Shown piece after piece: positions 18,037 to 26,391 of a stretch of 64,000 bases of DNA. The stretch's first letter is position 1. The number at the start of each line of letters is the position of its first letter. A model generated the notes under the pieces. That model did no database searches. It saw nothing but the letters and a program-made list of their open reading frames with translations, and was not told the DNA's origin. The position numbers and the translations under genes were made by a program. The DNA comes from Kitasatospora herbaricolor. GTDB taxonomy: Bacteria; Actinomycetota; Actinomycetes; Streptomycetales; Streptomycetaceae. Where the stretch lies: contig NZ_JAUSVA010000002.1 of assembly GCF_030813695.1 (NCBI RefSeq), forward strand, positions 4,216,001-4,280,000, read 5' to 3'.

Positions 18037-18292
18037 TGAGGGCCCGATTGAGGATGTCGGTCAGCGCACCGCTCACCGCGCCGCTGGTGACGACCTTGTA
18101 GAGGATGGCGGCGAAGGCGCACGCCGCCAGGGTGCCGACCGCGTACTCGGCCGTGCTCATCCCGCTGTCCCGGCGGCCGTTCGGCATCCTGCGGACGCGG
18201 ATCGCCGCCCAGCGGCCACGCCGCCGGCCGAGCGCCGCCAGAGCGCGGTGCGGGAGGCGGCCGGTGGCCCGGGGAACGATGATTTCTGCCAT
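18026..18292 (-). CDS. DUF4244 protein, Flp-pilin-like
   Basis: An 88-residue protein with AAGGAG before its ATG. After about 44 basic residues it has MSTAEYAVGTLAACAFAAIL, a pilin-like helix with the Glu5 analogue, then YKVVTSGAVSGAL. DUF4244 proteins sit in actinobacterial Tad clusters and are probably the major Flp-like subunit. An internal start at the MSTAEYAVG methionine would give a bare pilin of about 44 residues. This is the most abundant candidate structural subunit of the operon. Confidence 0.85.
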   Translation of the reverse strand: MAEIIVPRATGRLPHRALAALGRRRGRWAAIRVRRMPNGRRDSGMSTAEYAVGTLAACAFAAILYKVVTSGAVSGALTDILNRALSAA

Positions 18293-18380
18293 GTCGGATA
18301 CTCCTTCGGTCGTGGGGACACGAGAAAAATGGAGAACTTTCGATAAAGCACCGGAGCCCGAAATCCCTGGTGCCGCTTGC

Positions 18381-19319
18381 TCACATCCGCCCGGCGAACA
18401 TCCGGGTCAGACCGATGACCACCGGGACGACGCTGATCAGGACGAAAGCCGGCAGGAAACAGACGCCCAGCGGAGCCGTGGCCAGCACTCCCGCGCGACG
18501 GACCCGGGCGTGGGCCGCCCGCGCCTCGCAGGCCCGTTGGGCCCGGGCCAGGCCCAGCAGCGGCCCGGCGGGCGGAGCCCCGCCGACGCTCGCCCGCACC
18601 AGGCACCGGCCCAGCGGCGCCAGCGCCGGGCACTCCTCGCCCGCTCGGCCCCAACTGAGCTCGGGCCTTGCGCCGAGCGCGAGTTCGGCGGAGATCGTCG
18701 CGAGCCGGCGGCCCATCGGCGCGCCCACGCTGTGGGCCACGGCCGAAACCGCCTGGGAGGGCGAGGAGCAGGCCCCGAGGCAGGCCGCCAGCAGCTCGGC
18801 CGTCAGCGGGAGCTGCCGGGCCAGCGCCTCCTGCTCGGCGGCCGCCTCGCGTTGGGCGGGTGAACGCGGCCGCGGGAGCCGGCGGTGCAGCACGACCGCC
18901 AGGAGCAGGCCCACCGCCGGGCCTCCTGGTCCCCCCAGCAGCCAGGCCACGGCTCCTCCGGTCGCCAGCACGGCGGCGGCGCGACCGACCGACGCGCGTC
19001 GGCCCGGCTGCTCAGCCGCTCCCGCCCCGGGCCCTGCCCCCGCCGGCTCGACGACAGCGGTCCGGCCCGCCGGGCGCCGCCACCGAGCGCCTCCGAGGAC
19101 CGCTGCGGGCCAACCCCGCCGGACCTCCCACCCGTCCTCACCCCGGAACGGCCCTGCTGCGCGGTGCTTCAGGCCCGGCCGCCGGTCGACCGGCCATGGG
19201 AAGGCCCGGCGCCGTACCCGGCGACGTCTGACGTGACCCAGCAGGGCGACGGCCCCGACCACGCCCCAGGCAGACAGCAGCGCCGCGGCCGGCCCGGCCA
19301 GCCCGGCCGACCCGCTCAC
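18381..19319 (-). CDS. Type II secretion F-domain protein (TadC-like)
   Basis: Inner-membrane platform protein of a Tad/type II secretion system. The GTG at 19319 gives 312 residues and a GTGA overlap with the upstream T2SSF gene; a longer frame to 19388 would overlap by 72 bases. There are N-terminal transmembrane helices, then a T2SSF domain with QLPLTAELLAACLGAC and the ending transmembrane pair GVLATAPLGVCFLPAFVLISVVPVV. It is probably partnered by the TadB-like protein encoded just before it. Confidence 0.82.
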   Translation of the reverse strand: MSGSAGLAGPAAALLSAWGVVGAVALLGHVRRRRVRRRAFPWPVDRRPGLKHRAAGPFRGEDGWEVRRGWPAAVLGGARWRRPAGRTAVVEPAGAGPGAGAAEQPGRRASVGRAAAVLATGGAVAWLLGGPGGPAVGLLLAVVLHRRLPRPRSPAQREAAAEQEALARQLPLTAELLAACLGACSSPSQAVSAVAHSVGAPMGRRLATISAELALGARPELSWGRAGEECPALAPLGRCLVRASVGGAPPAGPLLGLARAQRACEARAAHARVRRAGVLATAPLGVCFLPAFVLISVVPVVIGLTRMFAGRM

Positions 19320-20416
19320 CGGAGCACCGCCCGCCCCCGGGCGGCAGCGGCTGTTCCCGGCACCCTGCGCAGCCGCGAGATCCCGCACGGCGCCTCGATC
19401 CCACCGAGGTCGCCGCCCCCGCCCCGTGCCCGCCCGGGGCCTGTCTCGGCCCGCACCGGCCCGGGGCCGTCCGCGCCTCCTCGCGCCGTCGTCACGATCC
19501 GCGCCGTCCAGGCCAGCCCGGCCACCTCCAGGGCTGTTCCGCCCACCAGGCAGAACAGCCCGGCGGGAGTGTGCAGCAGGATGTCCAGGGGGTGGGCGCC
19601 GAGCGTGGCACCGAGCACCAGCCCGAGCACGGGCAACGCCGCGAGCACGGTGATCGTGGTCCGGGGCGCGGCCAGCTCGCCCTCGATCTCCTCCGCCAGG
19701 GCCTGCTCGGCCCGGAGCGCCTCGGCCACCTGGTCCAGCCCGCCCGCGAACCCCGAGCCGCTCCCCGCACTGACCCGCCAGCAGGCCGCGATCGCGGCCG
19801 CCCCACCGCCGCCCGGCAGCTCCGCCAGCAGCTCGAAGGCGGCGGGCACGTCCCCTCCGTACCGGCCCGCGGCCAACCTGGCCACCGGCTCCCGCCCGAT
19901 CCGGCGCAGCGACTCCTGGTCCGCGGCGAGTCGCGAGGTGACGGTGTGCAGGGCCTGTTCAGGCGTCGCTCCGCTGCGCAGCTCGGCCGACAGCGCCACG
20001 CAGAGTTCGACCACGGCCGTGGCCCGCCGACGCGCCTCGGCCTCCACCCGACGGCGCCGGCGCCACCGGTGCACCGGCAGTACGGCGGCCGCCGCGGCAA
20101 CCGCCGGCAGGGGCGAGTCGAGCACCTGCCAGGCGACCGATCCGGCAGGCAGGAGGAGCAGTTCGGGCACCAGCCAGCGCGGTCGGGTGGCCACCGCCGA
20201 GGTGAGCCGCCCGCGGAGTTCGCTCCAGGCTCTCGGCCGCGACCGCGACCTCGTCCCGGCCATGGTGGCCGGGTCGGCCGCGATGCCCACCGCACCGACC
20301 GGCAGCAACCGGGCGCACCGGCCGGTGGCGACCCGCCGCCGGAGCGCCTGCCGGGCGGCCGCCACCGCTGCGCAGAGCGCCGCCGCCGAGTACAGGTCCA
20401 GCTGACTCACGGTCAT
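19316..20416 (-). CDS. Type II secretion F-domain protein (TadB-like)
   Basis: A 366-residue membrane protein. Hydrophobic segments occur near residues 8-22 and 85-112, followed by a T2SSF domain with ELCVALSAELRSGATPEQAL and GFAGGLDQVAEALRAEQALAEEIEGELAAPR. Two transmembrane helices follow (TVLAALPVLGLVLGATLG and a C-terminal one). The last 50 residues are low-complexity. It is encoded after tadA with a 111-base gap that contains an in-frame-open small membrane peptide (see 20417-20531). With the TadC-like protein it would form the membrane platform on which the TadA ATPase acts. Confidence 0.82.
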   Translation of the reverse strand: MTVSQLDLYSAAALCAAVAAARQALRRRVATGRCARLLPVGAVGIAADPATMAGTRSRSRPRAWSELRGRLTSAVATRPRWLVPELLLLPAGSVAWQVLDSPLPAVAAAAAVLPVHRWRRRRRVEAEARRRATAVVELCVALSAELRSGATPEQALHTVTSRLAADQESLRRIGREPVARLAAGRYGGDVPAAFELLAELPGGGGAAAIAACWRVSAGSGSGFAGGLDQVAEALRAEQALAEEIEGELAAPRTTITVLAALPVLGLVLGATLGAHPLDILLHTPAGLFCLVGGTALEVAGLAWTARIVTTARGGADGPGPVRAETGPGRARGGGGDLGGIEAPCGISRLRRVPGTAAAARGRAVLR

Positions 20417-20531
20417 TCTCGTCTCCTCGTGACGGACTTCTCCGGTCTCCCGGCCCCAGCAGGAACCCGGCGGCCAGCACCAGGCCGAGGAGTCCCAGGG
20501 CGAACAGCGTCTGCGCCCCGCCCGCGGTCAT
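20417..20531 (-). CDS. Possible small membrane peptide between tadA and tadB
   Basis: An ATG at 20531 overlaps the tadA stop as ATGA and opens MTAGGAQTLFALGLLGLVLA..., a clean transmembrane helix. The frame has no stop here and continues out of frame into the tadB gene until 19959. It may be a tiny coupling peptide, or the true N-terminus of TadB separated by a frameshift. The coordinates cover only the part outside tadB. Confidence 0.3.
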
Positions 20532-21895
20532 CCCGGCCCGCCCGGGAGGGGCACCCCGCGAGCCGCGCACAGCCGGGCCAGCCGCTCCCAGCCCGGGCCC
20601 GGCAGCAGCACCCCCGCAGCCGTGAACCTCACGGCCGCGGTGGTGACGGCCAGCCCCTGCCGGTCGCCGGTCAGCGTGTGGATCTCGGCGATCCGGCGCA
20701 GACCGGTTGCCTGGTCCCGGACGAGGTGCACCACGACGTCCAGCGCGGCACGCAACTGGCTGTGCAGCGAGAGCCGGTCCAGGCCCGCCAGGGAGCCGAG
20801 GGCCTCCAGGCGTACCGGCACGTCGGCCGCCGTGTTGGCGTGCACCGTCCCGCACCCGCCTTCGTGGCCGGTGTTGAGGGCCGCCAGCAGGTCGGACACC
20901 TCGGCTCCACGCACCTCTCCGATCACCAGCCGGTCCGGACGCATCCGCAGCGCCTGGCGGACCAGGTCCCGCAGGGTGAGTTCGCCCAGGCCCTCCTGGT
21001 TCGGCGGGCGGCTCTGGAGCCGGACCACGTGCGGGTGCGCGGGCCGCAGCTCGGCGGAGTCCTCGGCGATGACGATCCGCTCGCCCGGACCGACCAGTCC
21101 GAGGACGGCCGCGAGGAGGGTGGTCTTGCCGGTGCCCGTCCCGCCGCTGATCATCAGCGACAGCCTGGCCCTCAGGACGGCGGCGAGCAGTTCGGCCCCG
21201 GCCGCCGGCAGCGACCCGGCGAGGACCAACTCGTCGAGCGTGAAAGGGCGGGGCCGGCAGACCCGCAGCGAGATGTGGGTGCAGCCGGCGGCGATCGGCG
21301 GGAGCACCGCGTGCAACCGGGTGCCGTCCGGAAGCCTCGCGTCGACCCAGGGCCGGGCGTCGTCCAGTCGGCGGCCGGCCGCCGTGGCGAGACGGTGCGC
21401 CAGGTGCCGCACAGCCTCGGCGTCGGGGAACCCGACACCCACCGCCCGCCGCAGCCCGCCGCCCCGGTCGACCCACACCTCGTCCGGTCCGTTGACCAGG
21501 ACGTCGGTGACGTCGGGCGCCGCCAGCAGTTGGTCGAGCGGGCCGGCCCCGATCAGTTCGGCCCGCACCGTCCGGACGGCGTCCAGCACGTCGTCGCCAC
21601 CCAGCGGGGGCCGGGAGGCGCGGAGGGCCGCCGCCACCGAGCCGGCCGTGGGCGCCGCGCCCGACTCGGCCAGCCGCAGCCGGACGGCGTCCACCAGTGC
21701 GGCTGCCCGCTCCGGCCCGGCGGCACCGTCGGGGCCCGGTGCCACCCCCTGCCCGAGCCCTCGTCGGGGGCCGGGACCGCCCAGGGCCGGTCGGCCTGCA
21801 CCGGACTCCTGGCCGGCGCCCTGCCCACCGTGGTTCCCTGCGCCGGCGGCCGGGCCGGGCCCACCGCGATCACGGGACCTGCGCAGACGGTTCAT
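20528..21895 (-). CDS. tadA: TadA/CpaF-type secretion ATPase
   Basis: Motor ATPase of the Tad/Flp system. The start at 21895 overlaps the ssd stop by one base (TGATG) and gives 455 residues; a longer frame upstream lies over ssd and is not real. The first 70 residues are Gly/Pro-rich. Walker A is GGTGTGKTTL (about 251-260), followed by the Asp-box IVIAEDSAELR, the His-box and Walker B region RMRPDRLVIGEVRGAEV, and GHEGGCGTVHANT. It sits second in the operon ssd-tadA-tadB-tadC-DUF4244-tadE-tadE. Confidence 0.92.
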   Translation of the reverse strand: MNRLRRSRDRGGPGPAAGAGNHGGQGAGQESGAGRPALGGPGPRRGLGQGVAPGPDGAAGPERAAALVDAVRLRLAESGAAPTAGSVAAALRASRPPLGGDDVLDAVRTVRAELIGAGPLDQLLAAPDVTDVLVNGPDEVWVDRGGGLRRAVGVGFPDAEAVRHLAHRLATAAGRRLDDARPWVDARLPDGTRLHAVLPPIAAGCTHISLRVCRPRPFTLDELVLAGSLPAAGAELLAAVLRARLSLMISGGTGTGKTTLLAAVLGLVGPGERIVIAEDSAELRPAHPHVVRLQSRPPNQEGLGELTLRDLVRQALRMRPDRLVIGEVRGAEVSDLLAALNTGHEGGCGTVHANTAADVPVRLEALGSLAGLDRLSLHSQLRAALDVVVHLVRDQATGLRRIAEIHTLTGDRQGLAVTTAAVRFTAAGVLLPGPGWERLARLCAARGVPLPGGPG

Positions 21896-23010
21896 CAGCA
21901 CACGCCCCCGCCGACGGCCGGCACCGGCGGCATGACCTCGTCCAGGAAGCTGCCGCAGAAGCGCGCCAGCGGGCCCCGTTCCCTGATGCCCGGCGGGATG
22001 CCCCGCTCCACGTCCACCGGCAGGCCCGGCTCCTGGGGCAGTTCGCCGGCGAGCCGCATCCGCAGCCCTCGGGCGATCTCGGCACCCGTCAGCCCCGTCG
22101 GCCCGGAGGCCCGGACCACGGCCCGGACGTCGGTGAGGCGCATCCGGGCGGCCGCGGCGACCCGGCCCGCGGCGGCGGTCGCGCGCACCTCGGCCGGAAC
22201 GACCAGCAGGGCCACGTCGGACTGCTCCAGCGCCTGCCCCGCCGCCTGGTCCAGGTGGCGCGGCAGGTCGACGACGACCAGGCCCCCTTGGCGGCGGGCC
22301 GCTGCCAGCACGCTGCGCATGGCTTCGGGAGGGACCGCCGGTGTGTCGCCGCGGTCCCAGGACAGGGTGGTGAGCCGGTGGAGCACCGGCAGTGCCTTGG
22401 TCAGTTCGGCGCCGCTCACCCGGCCCCGCGAGGCCGCCAGATCGGGCCAGCGCAGGCCGGAGGCGCTCTCGCCCCCGAGCAGGATGTCGAGCCCGCCACC
22501 CAGCGGGTCGGCGTCGACCAGCATGGTGCGGTGACCGGCGCGGGCCGCGGTGACCGCCAGCGCGCAGGCCAGGGTCGAGGCGCCGGCCCCGCCCCGGCCG
22601 CCGAGAACGGCGACGGTCAGCGCCGGTGGCCCGGCGCCTTCGGCCGCGTCGGCGATCCGGTCCAGCAGCCAGCTCTCGGCGTCCGGGAGGAACAGCACGT
22701 GCTCGGCACCGAGTTGGACGGCCCGAACCCAGATCTCGGAGTCGTCCAGGTCCAGCCCGAGCAGGAGGACGCCGGGGCGGCGGGCGAAGCCCGCGCAGCG
22801 CTCCGCGAGATCGTCCCCGACGAGCACCAGCGTCGCGCTCTCCCACAGCCGGCGGGGCGGCGGCGCCCCGCAGACCGGCAAGGGTTCGGTGCCGGCGGCG
22901 GCGCAGAGCCGCAGCAGGTGTTCGGCGAGCGCCTCGTCCTCGGTGACGATCAGCGGGCCGACGGGCGCCCGCTCCGCTGCCTGGTCGTGGTCGGCGATCG
23001 GTTTCGACAT
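21895..23010 (-). CDS. ssd: Septum site-determining protein Ssd (CpaE/MinD-like)
   Basis: First gene of the Tad operon. The ATG at 23010 has GGGGGA seven bases upstream and gives 371 residues. A receiver-like N-terminal part (about 25-125) is followed by a MinD/ParA-type ATPase with the deviant Walker A loop GGRGGAGASTLAC (about 130-142) and DADPLGGGLDILLG. CpaE proteins localise Tad machinery; the mycobacterial homologue Ssd (Rv3660c) affects septation. The loop lacks the invariant Lys of GKT/S but keeps a GAST ending, so ATP hydrolysis should be tested rather than assumed. Confidence 0.87.
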   Translation of the reverse strand: MSKPIADHDQAAERAPVGPLIVTEDEALAEHLLRLCAAAGTEPLPVCGAPPPRRLWESATLVLVGDDLAERCAGFARRPGVLLLGLDLDDSEIWVRAVQLGAEHVLFLPDAESWLLDRIADAAEGAGPPALTVAVLGGRGGAGASTLACALAVTAARAGHRTMLVDADPLGGGLDILLGGESASGLRWPDLAASRGRVSGAELTKALPVLHRLTTLSWDRGDTPAVPPEAMRSVLAAARRQGGLVVVDLPRHLDQAAGQALEQSDVALLVVPAEVRATAAAGRVAAAARMRLTDVRAVVRASGPTGLTGAEIARGLRMRLAGELPQEPGLPVDVERGIPPGIRERGPLARFCGSFLDEVMPPVPAVGGGVC

Positions 23011-23362
23011 GACGGTCTCCCCCGGGAAGGCGCCGCCCGGCTTACCGGTGCGGGCGCGTGGTCCAATCCCTGCCGTTCGGTCAGCGGCGGTCGTCCCCGG
23101 TGGGGGAGCGAATGCCGACTGCCGATGACCACGGTGGGGGGTGATCCGCAATCCGTCATCAGTGATCCGAATGCCTGTGGACAACTCGGGGATGTGGATA
23201 GCCGAGTTCACCCACATGGGTTACTAAAGTGAGGGAATTGACGAAAGTTGGTCACCGGGAACAACTGCGCAAGAAGGGAACGGACAGCCTGGACGGACTC
23301 GGATGACGTATTGTCCGCCCGCGCATCACTCGGAGTAACTGGCTACGGAGGGTGACCAATCG

Positions 23363-23566
23363 GTGCCGTCGAATACCGCGTCCGATTCGGCGAGTCTCAG
23401 GGAAGCACCCCCTGCACACGTCTCCCGAGAGAGCCTTCAACGGCTCGAAAACGGGCCCGGACGTGCGACGACCCCCGCCGGGGGGGAGAGCGGGGGTCGT
23501 CTATCCACGGTCCGACTCGGGGGGGAGGAGCCGGACCGGGTTAGCACGGTCGCGAACGATCCGTGA
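23363..23566 (+). CDS. Possible small protein upstream of the HAD gene
   Basis: A 67-residue frame starts at GTG with GGAGGG ten bases upstream and reads MPSNTASDSASLREAPPAHV.... Its composition is hydrophilic and disordered, and no family is recognised. A strong hairpin lies inside the frame, which argues against it. It could be a leader peptide. Confidence 0.3.
   Translation: MPSNTASDSASLREAPPAHVSRESLQRLENGPGRATTPAGGESGGRLSTVRLGGEEPDRVSTVANDP
23467..23501 (+). terminator. Hairpin upstream of the HAD gene
   Basis: A 12-bp perfect stem GACGACCCCCGC/GCGGGGGTCGTC encloses an 11-nt loop. It would stop or attenuate rightward transcripts before the HAD gene. Confidence 0.5.
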
Positions 23567-23651
23567 CTTCCATGGTGTACCCGAGCGGCCAGAAACACAA
23601 ACCCGCACGGCCCGGAGTACACCGAATGGCGGGCCGTTTAGCCGCGCCCTC

Positions 23652-23665
23652 TATCCTCGGTTCCC
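23652..23665 (+). promoter_or_regulatory. -10-like element for a leaderless HAD transcript
   Basis: TATCCT at 23652-23657 is followed by eight bases and then the GTG start. No ribosome site is present. This is the spacing seen at leaderless streptomycete genes. Confidence 0.45.
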
Positions 23666-24793
23666 GTGGACACCACCGAGAACGCCGACGAGTACGCGGA
23701 CGACACCACCGGCACCGGCGCGAACTCCGGGACCGGCCCGGAGTCAGCCCCGCAGGCCACCCCCGGACGGAACTTCCGGGAGGGGGCGACGTCCGGCCCC
23801 ACGCTCCCGGCGGATGCCGGCACGGCCCGCCACGACGCCGTCCACGATCACGCCGGACCGGCGGCCCCCGACCCCACGGCCGGCGGCGACGGCGCAGCAC
23901 CGACCGGCGACGACGGCACGTCGACCCGCGGCGGCGCCCCGGACGGCACCGGCGTCGCGACGCGCCCGGCGGTCCTGCGCCCGCACGACGCGGGCCCCCG
24001 GACGGCGGCCTTCTTCGACCTCGACAAGACCATCATCGCCAAGTCGAGCGCCCTCGCCTTCAGCCGCCCCTTCTACCAGGGCGGTCTGATCAACCGTCGG
24101 GCGGTGCTGAAGAGCGCCTACGCGCAATTCGTCTTCCTGGTCGGCGGCGCGGACCACGACCAGATGGAGAAGATGCGCGAGTACCTCTCGGCGCTCACCC
24201 GCGGCTGGAACGTCCAGCAGGTCCGGGAGATCGTGGCCGAGACCCTGCACAACCTGATCGACCCGATCATCTACGACGAGGCCGCGTCCCTGATCGAGCA
24301 GCACCACGCGGCCGGCCGCGACGTGGTGATCGTCAGCAGCTCCGGCTCCGAGGTGGTCGAGCCGATCGGGGCGCTGCTCGGCGCCGACCACGTGATCGCC
24401 ACCCGGCTGAAGATCGAGGACGGGCGCTACACCGGCGAGATCGAGTACTACGCCTATGCCGAGAACAAGGCGGCCGCGATCAGGGAGTTGGCCGAGACCG
24501 AGGGCTACGACCTGGCCGACTGCTACGCCTACAGCGACTCCTCGACCGACCTGCCGCTGCTCGAAGCCGTCGGCCATCCGTCGGCGGTCAACCCCGACCG
24601 CGCCCTGCGCAAGGAGGCGGTCGCGCGCGAGTGGCCGGTGCTGGTCTTCGACCGGCCGGTGGAACTGCGGCGGCGACTGCCGGAGTTCTCCGCCCCGAGC
24701 CGCTCGGTGCTCACCGCCGTGGCGATCGGTACGGCGCTGCTGACCGCCGGGGTGATCTGGTACGCGGCCAAGCGCCGGCGCCCGACCGTCTGA
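23666..24793 (+). CDS. HAD-IB family hydrolase with C-terminal membrane anchor
   Basis: A 375-residue phosphatase-like protein. The first about 110 residues are acidic, Gly/Pro/Thr-rich and disordered. The HAD core follows: motif I FFDLDKTII with the nucleophilic Asp (about 118), motif II IVSSSGSEVVEP, and motif IV YSDSSTDLPLL. The class matches SerB-like HAD-IB enzymes. A single transmembrane helix (SVLTAVAIGTALLTAGVIWY) and a basic tail end the protein, so the catalytic domain is probably cytoplasmic and membrane-tethered. The substrate is unknown. It is divergent from the Tad operon, the same relation as Rv3661 to Rv3660c as I recall. Confidence 0.88.
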   Translation: MDTTENADEYADDTTGTGANSGTGPESAPQATPGRNFREGATSGPTLPADAGTARHDAVHDHAGPAAPDPTAGGDGAAPTGDDGTSTRGGAPDGTGVATRPAVLRPHDAGPRTAAFFDLDKTIIAKSSALAFSRPFYQGGLINRRAVLKSAYAQFVFLVGGADHDQMEKMREYLSALTRGWNVQQVREIVAETLHNLIDPIIYDEAASLIEQHHAAGRDVVIVSSSGSEVVEPIGALLGADHVIATRLKIEDGRYTGEIEYYAYAENKAAAIRELAETEGYDLADCYAYSDSSTDLPLLEAVGHPSAVNPDRALRKEAVAREWPVLVFDRPVELRRRLPEFSAPSRSVLTAVAIGTALLTAGVIWYAAKRRRPTV

Positions 24794-24839
24794 GGCGGTT
24801 TCCATTCGCCCGTCCCAAAACGGGCAAAAGCCAAAGACT

Positions 24840-24874
24840 TCGCGATTCGGGTTCCCCTTTGACCCGAAACGCGA
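24840..24874 (+). terminator. Terminator after the HAD gene
   Basis: TCGCG-A-TTCGGGT pairs with ACCCGAA-A-CGCGA around a nine-base loop, with one A/A mismatch. It lies about 50 bases after the HAD stop. Confidence 0.6.
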
Positions 24875-25082
24875 TACAAATGAAGCAACGGCCCGCGAGA
24901 CCCGGTCAGGACCCGAAGAGGTCAAACCGACAACGCAGTTCAGGCCCCACGGACCGCGTACAGATAACCGAGCACCCACATGCAGCCGACCCGCTGTCGG
25001 GCCGCCGCACCAGACGAACGGGCAGGATCCCCGTCTGATGGGCACTTCCGGTGCATGCTTGGTAACCCGGTACCTGTACCAG

Positions 25083-25113
25083 CGGCGGCACCCGGCAGGA
25101 TCAGGTGCCGCCG
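25083..25113 (-). terminator. Terminator facing the Fic-like gene
   Basis: CGGCGGCACC and GGTGCCGCCG form a perfect stem with an 11-base loop, about 185 bases downstream of the Fic-like gene on the minus strand. Confidence 0.5.
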
Positions 25114-25296
25114 CATCTCTGTGTCCGCCGCCTTCAGGGCGTGCGCCGACCTCCGGATGCCCACCGCCTCCGGCTCCGGGGCTCCGCACCCGTCCGTGCC
25201 GGTCGCAGCGCGAGCCCGCACGCACGCTCCCCTCCACCACCGCACACCCCCGCGCCGGGCCGGGACGCCCTCCTGGCGATCCCGGCCCCCGCACGG

Positions 25297-26193
25297 TCAG
25301 ACCATGCCGCGCTGCATCGCCTCGCAGACGGCCGTGCTCTCGCGCGTCCCGAGCCGCAGCGCCTGCCCGCAGTGGTCGATCCAGCCGGCCATGCCGTCCG
25401 GAGTACCCGCCAAGTAGCCGCCCAGGGCCCGCCGGTAGGCCTCGGTGCCGAGTTCCGCGAGGCCGACCTCGGCCGGGCAGATCGCCTTCGGGTCCAGCCC
25501 CTCCGCGATCAGGACGATGCGCTGGGCGGCCCGGGCGACGACACCGTTGTGGGAGCCGAACGGCCGCAGCGCCAGCAGCTCCCCGTGCACCACCGCCGCC
25601 ACCACGAGCGCCGGGGCCTTGGCGCCCGCGCCCTCGGTGCGGGCGACCAGCAGGGCGGAGAGCTGGTCGAGGCGGGCGGCCACCTCCTCGGCGCCGGGCG
25701 CGGGCGGCAGGTCGGCGATCGCGGCGCGCGGCGCGTCCGGGCCGTCCACCGGACCGACCGCGGCCTTCAGCTCCAGCGGGAAGAGCGCCTCCGCGCCCTC
25801 CCCGGCCCGCCGGGGCCGGCCGGCCGTCCCGTCGGCGTCCCCGGCGGCCAGCAGGTGCAGCCGGGCCAGCACCTGCAGCGGCGAGTGCCGCCAGGTGCTG
25901 AGCAGCTGCCCGGCCTCCGCGGACACCCGCAGCGCGGCGCCGACCGTACGGGCCTCAGCGTCGGCCCCGAAGTCGGTGCGCCGGCGGACCTCCTCCAGCG
26001 GCCAGTCCGCACCGTCCAGCGCGGCCGAGGCCCGCGCACCGCGCAGCGCGGCCTCGGAGGTGACCTCGGAGGCGCGGCGGCGCATCACACGGTGGCCGTA
26101 GAGGCGGTCCACGGACTTGCGGACCTCGGCGACGGCCTCGGGCACCCCGGGCAGCTCGGCCAGCGGGGCGAGGGGATCTGTTCCAGTGCTCAC
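25297..26193 (-). CDS. Degenerate Fic-like protein (often labelled oxidoreductase)
   Basis: The GTG at 26193 gives 298 residues. TACTCT stands six bases before it with no ribosome site, so a leaderless start is likely. Helical throughout. The stretch GELLALRPFGSHNGVVARAAQ aligns by eye with the Fic core HPFxDGNGRxxR but has Arg for the catalytic His, and HNGV for GNGR. An upstream SAALDG resembles the (S/T)xxxE(G/N) inhibitory motif of Fic proteins. It would therefore be a Fic fold without AMP-transfer chemistry. I recall homologues annotated as oxidoreductase, but no nucleotide- or flavin-binding motif is visible. It faces the HAD gene. Confidence 0.65.
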   Translation of the reverse strand: MSTGTDPLAPLAELPGVPEAVAEVRKSVDRLYGHRVMRRRASEVTSEAALRGARASAALDGADWPLEEVRRRTDFGADAEARTVGAALRVSAEAGQLLSTWRHSPLQVLARLHLLAAGDADGTAGRPRRAGEGAEALFPLELKAAVGPVDGPDAPRAAIADLPPAPGAEEVAARLDQLSALLVARTEGAGAKAPALVVAAVVHGELLALRPFGSHNGVVARAAQRIVLIAEGLDPKAICPAEVGLAELGTEAYRRALGGYLAGTPDGMAGWIDHCGQALRLGTRESTAVCEAMQRGMV

Positions 26194-26391
26194 TACCCGA
26201 GAGTAAGGTCCCGGCCGCCACCCCCGACACAGCAACCCCGCCATCACCCGTTCGAGGCAATCCTTCGTTCCCTGCCCTGTCCGGCCCCTCGGCCCGACTA
26301 GCATGGCGCTATCGGAGACGATAACGATTTCCAACACTGGAGATCGGGAAGATCGCGAGCGCGAGCCAACGAGCGAGAGCCGGAGTCCCAG

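Larger units (their letters stand above)
23011..23665. other. Divergent spacer between ssd and the HAD hydrolase gene
   Basis: These 655 bases hold the ssd promoter region, an AT-richer patch at about 23140-23340, a candidate small gene (23363-23566) and a hairpin (23467-23501). A -10-like element for the HAD gene lies at the right end. Confidence 0.5.
24794..25296. other. Convergent spacer with terminators
   Basis: These 503 bases separate the HAD gene and the Fic-like gene. Hairpins at 24840-24874 and 25083-25113 are listed separately. A small stem GCCCGT/ACGGGC lies near 24808. The palindrome GGTACCTGTACC occurs near 25069. No gene is supported. Confidence 0.5.

Noticed and set aside
26300..26391. 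A Zur-box-like element (GATAACGATTTCC) before the CooC-like gene
   Set aside because: The match to the palindromic Zur consensus is partial and only one half looks right.
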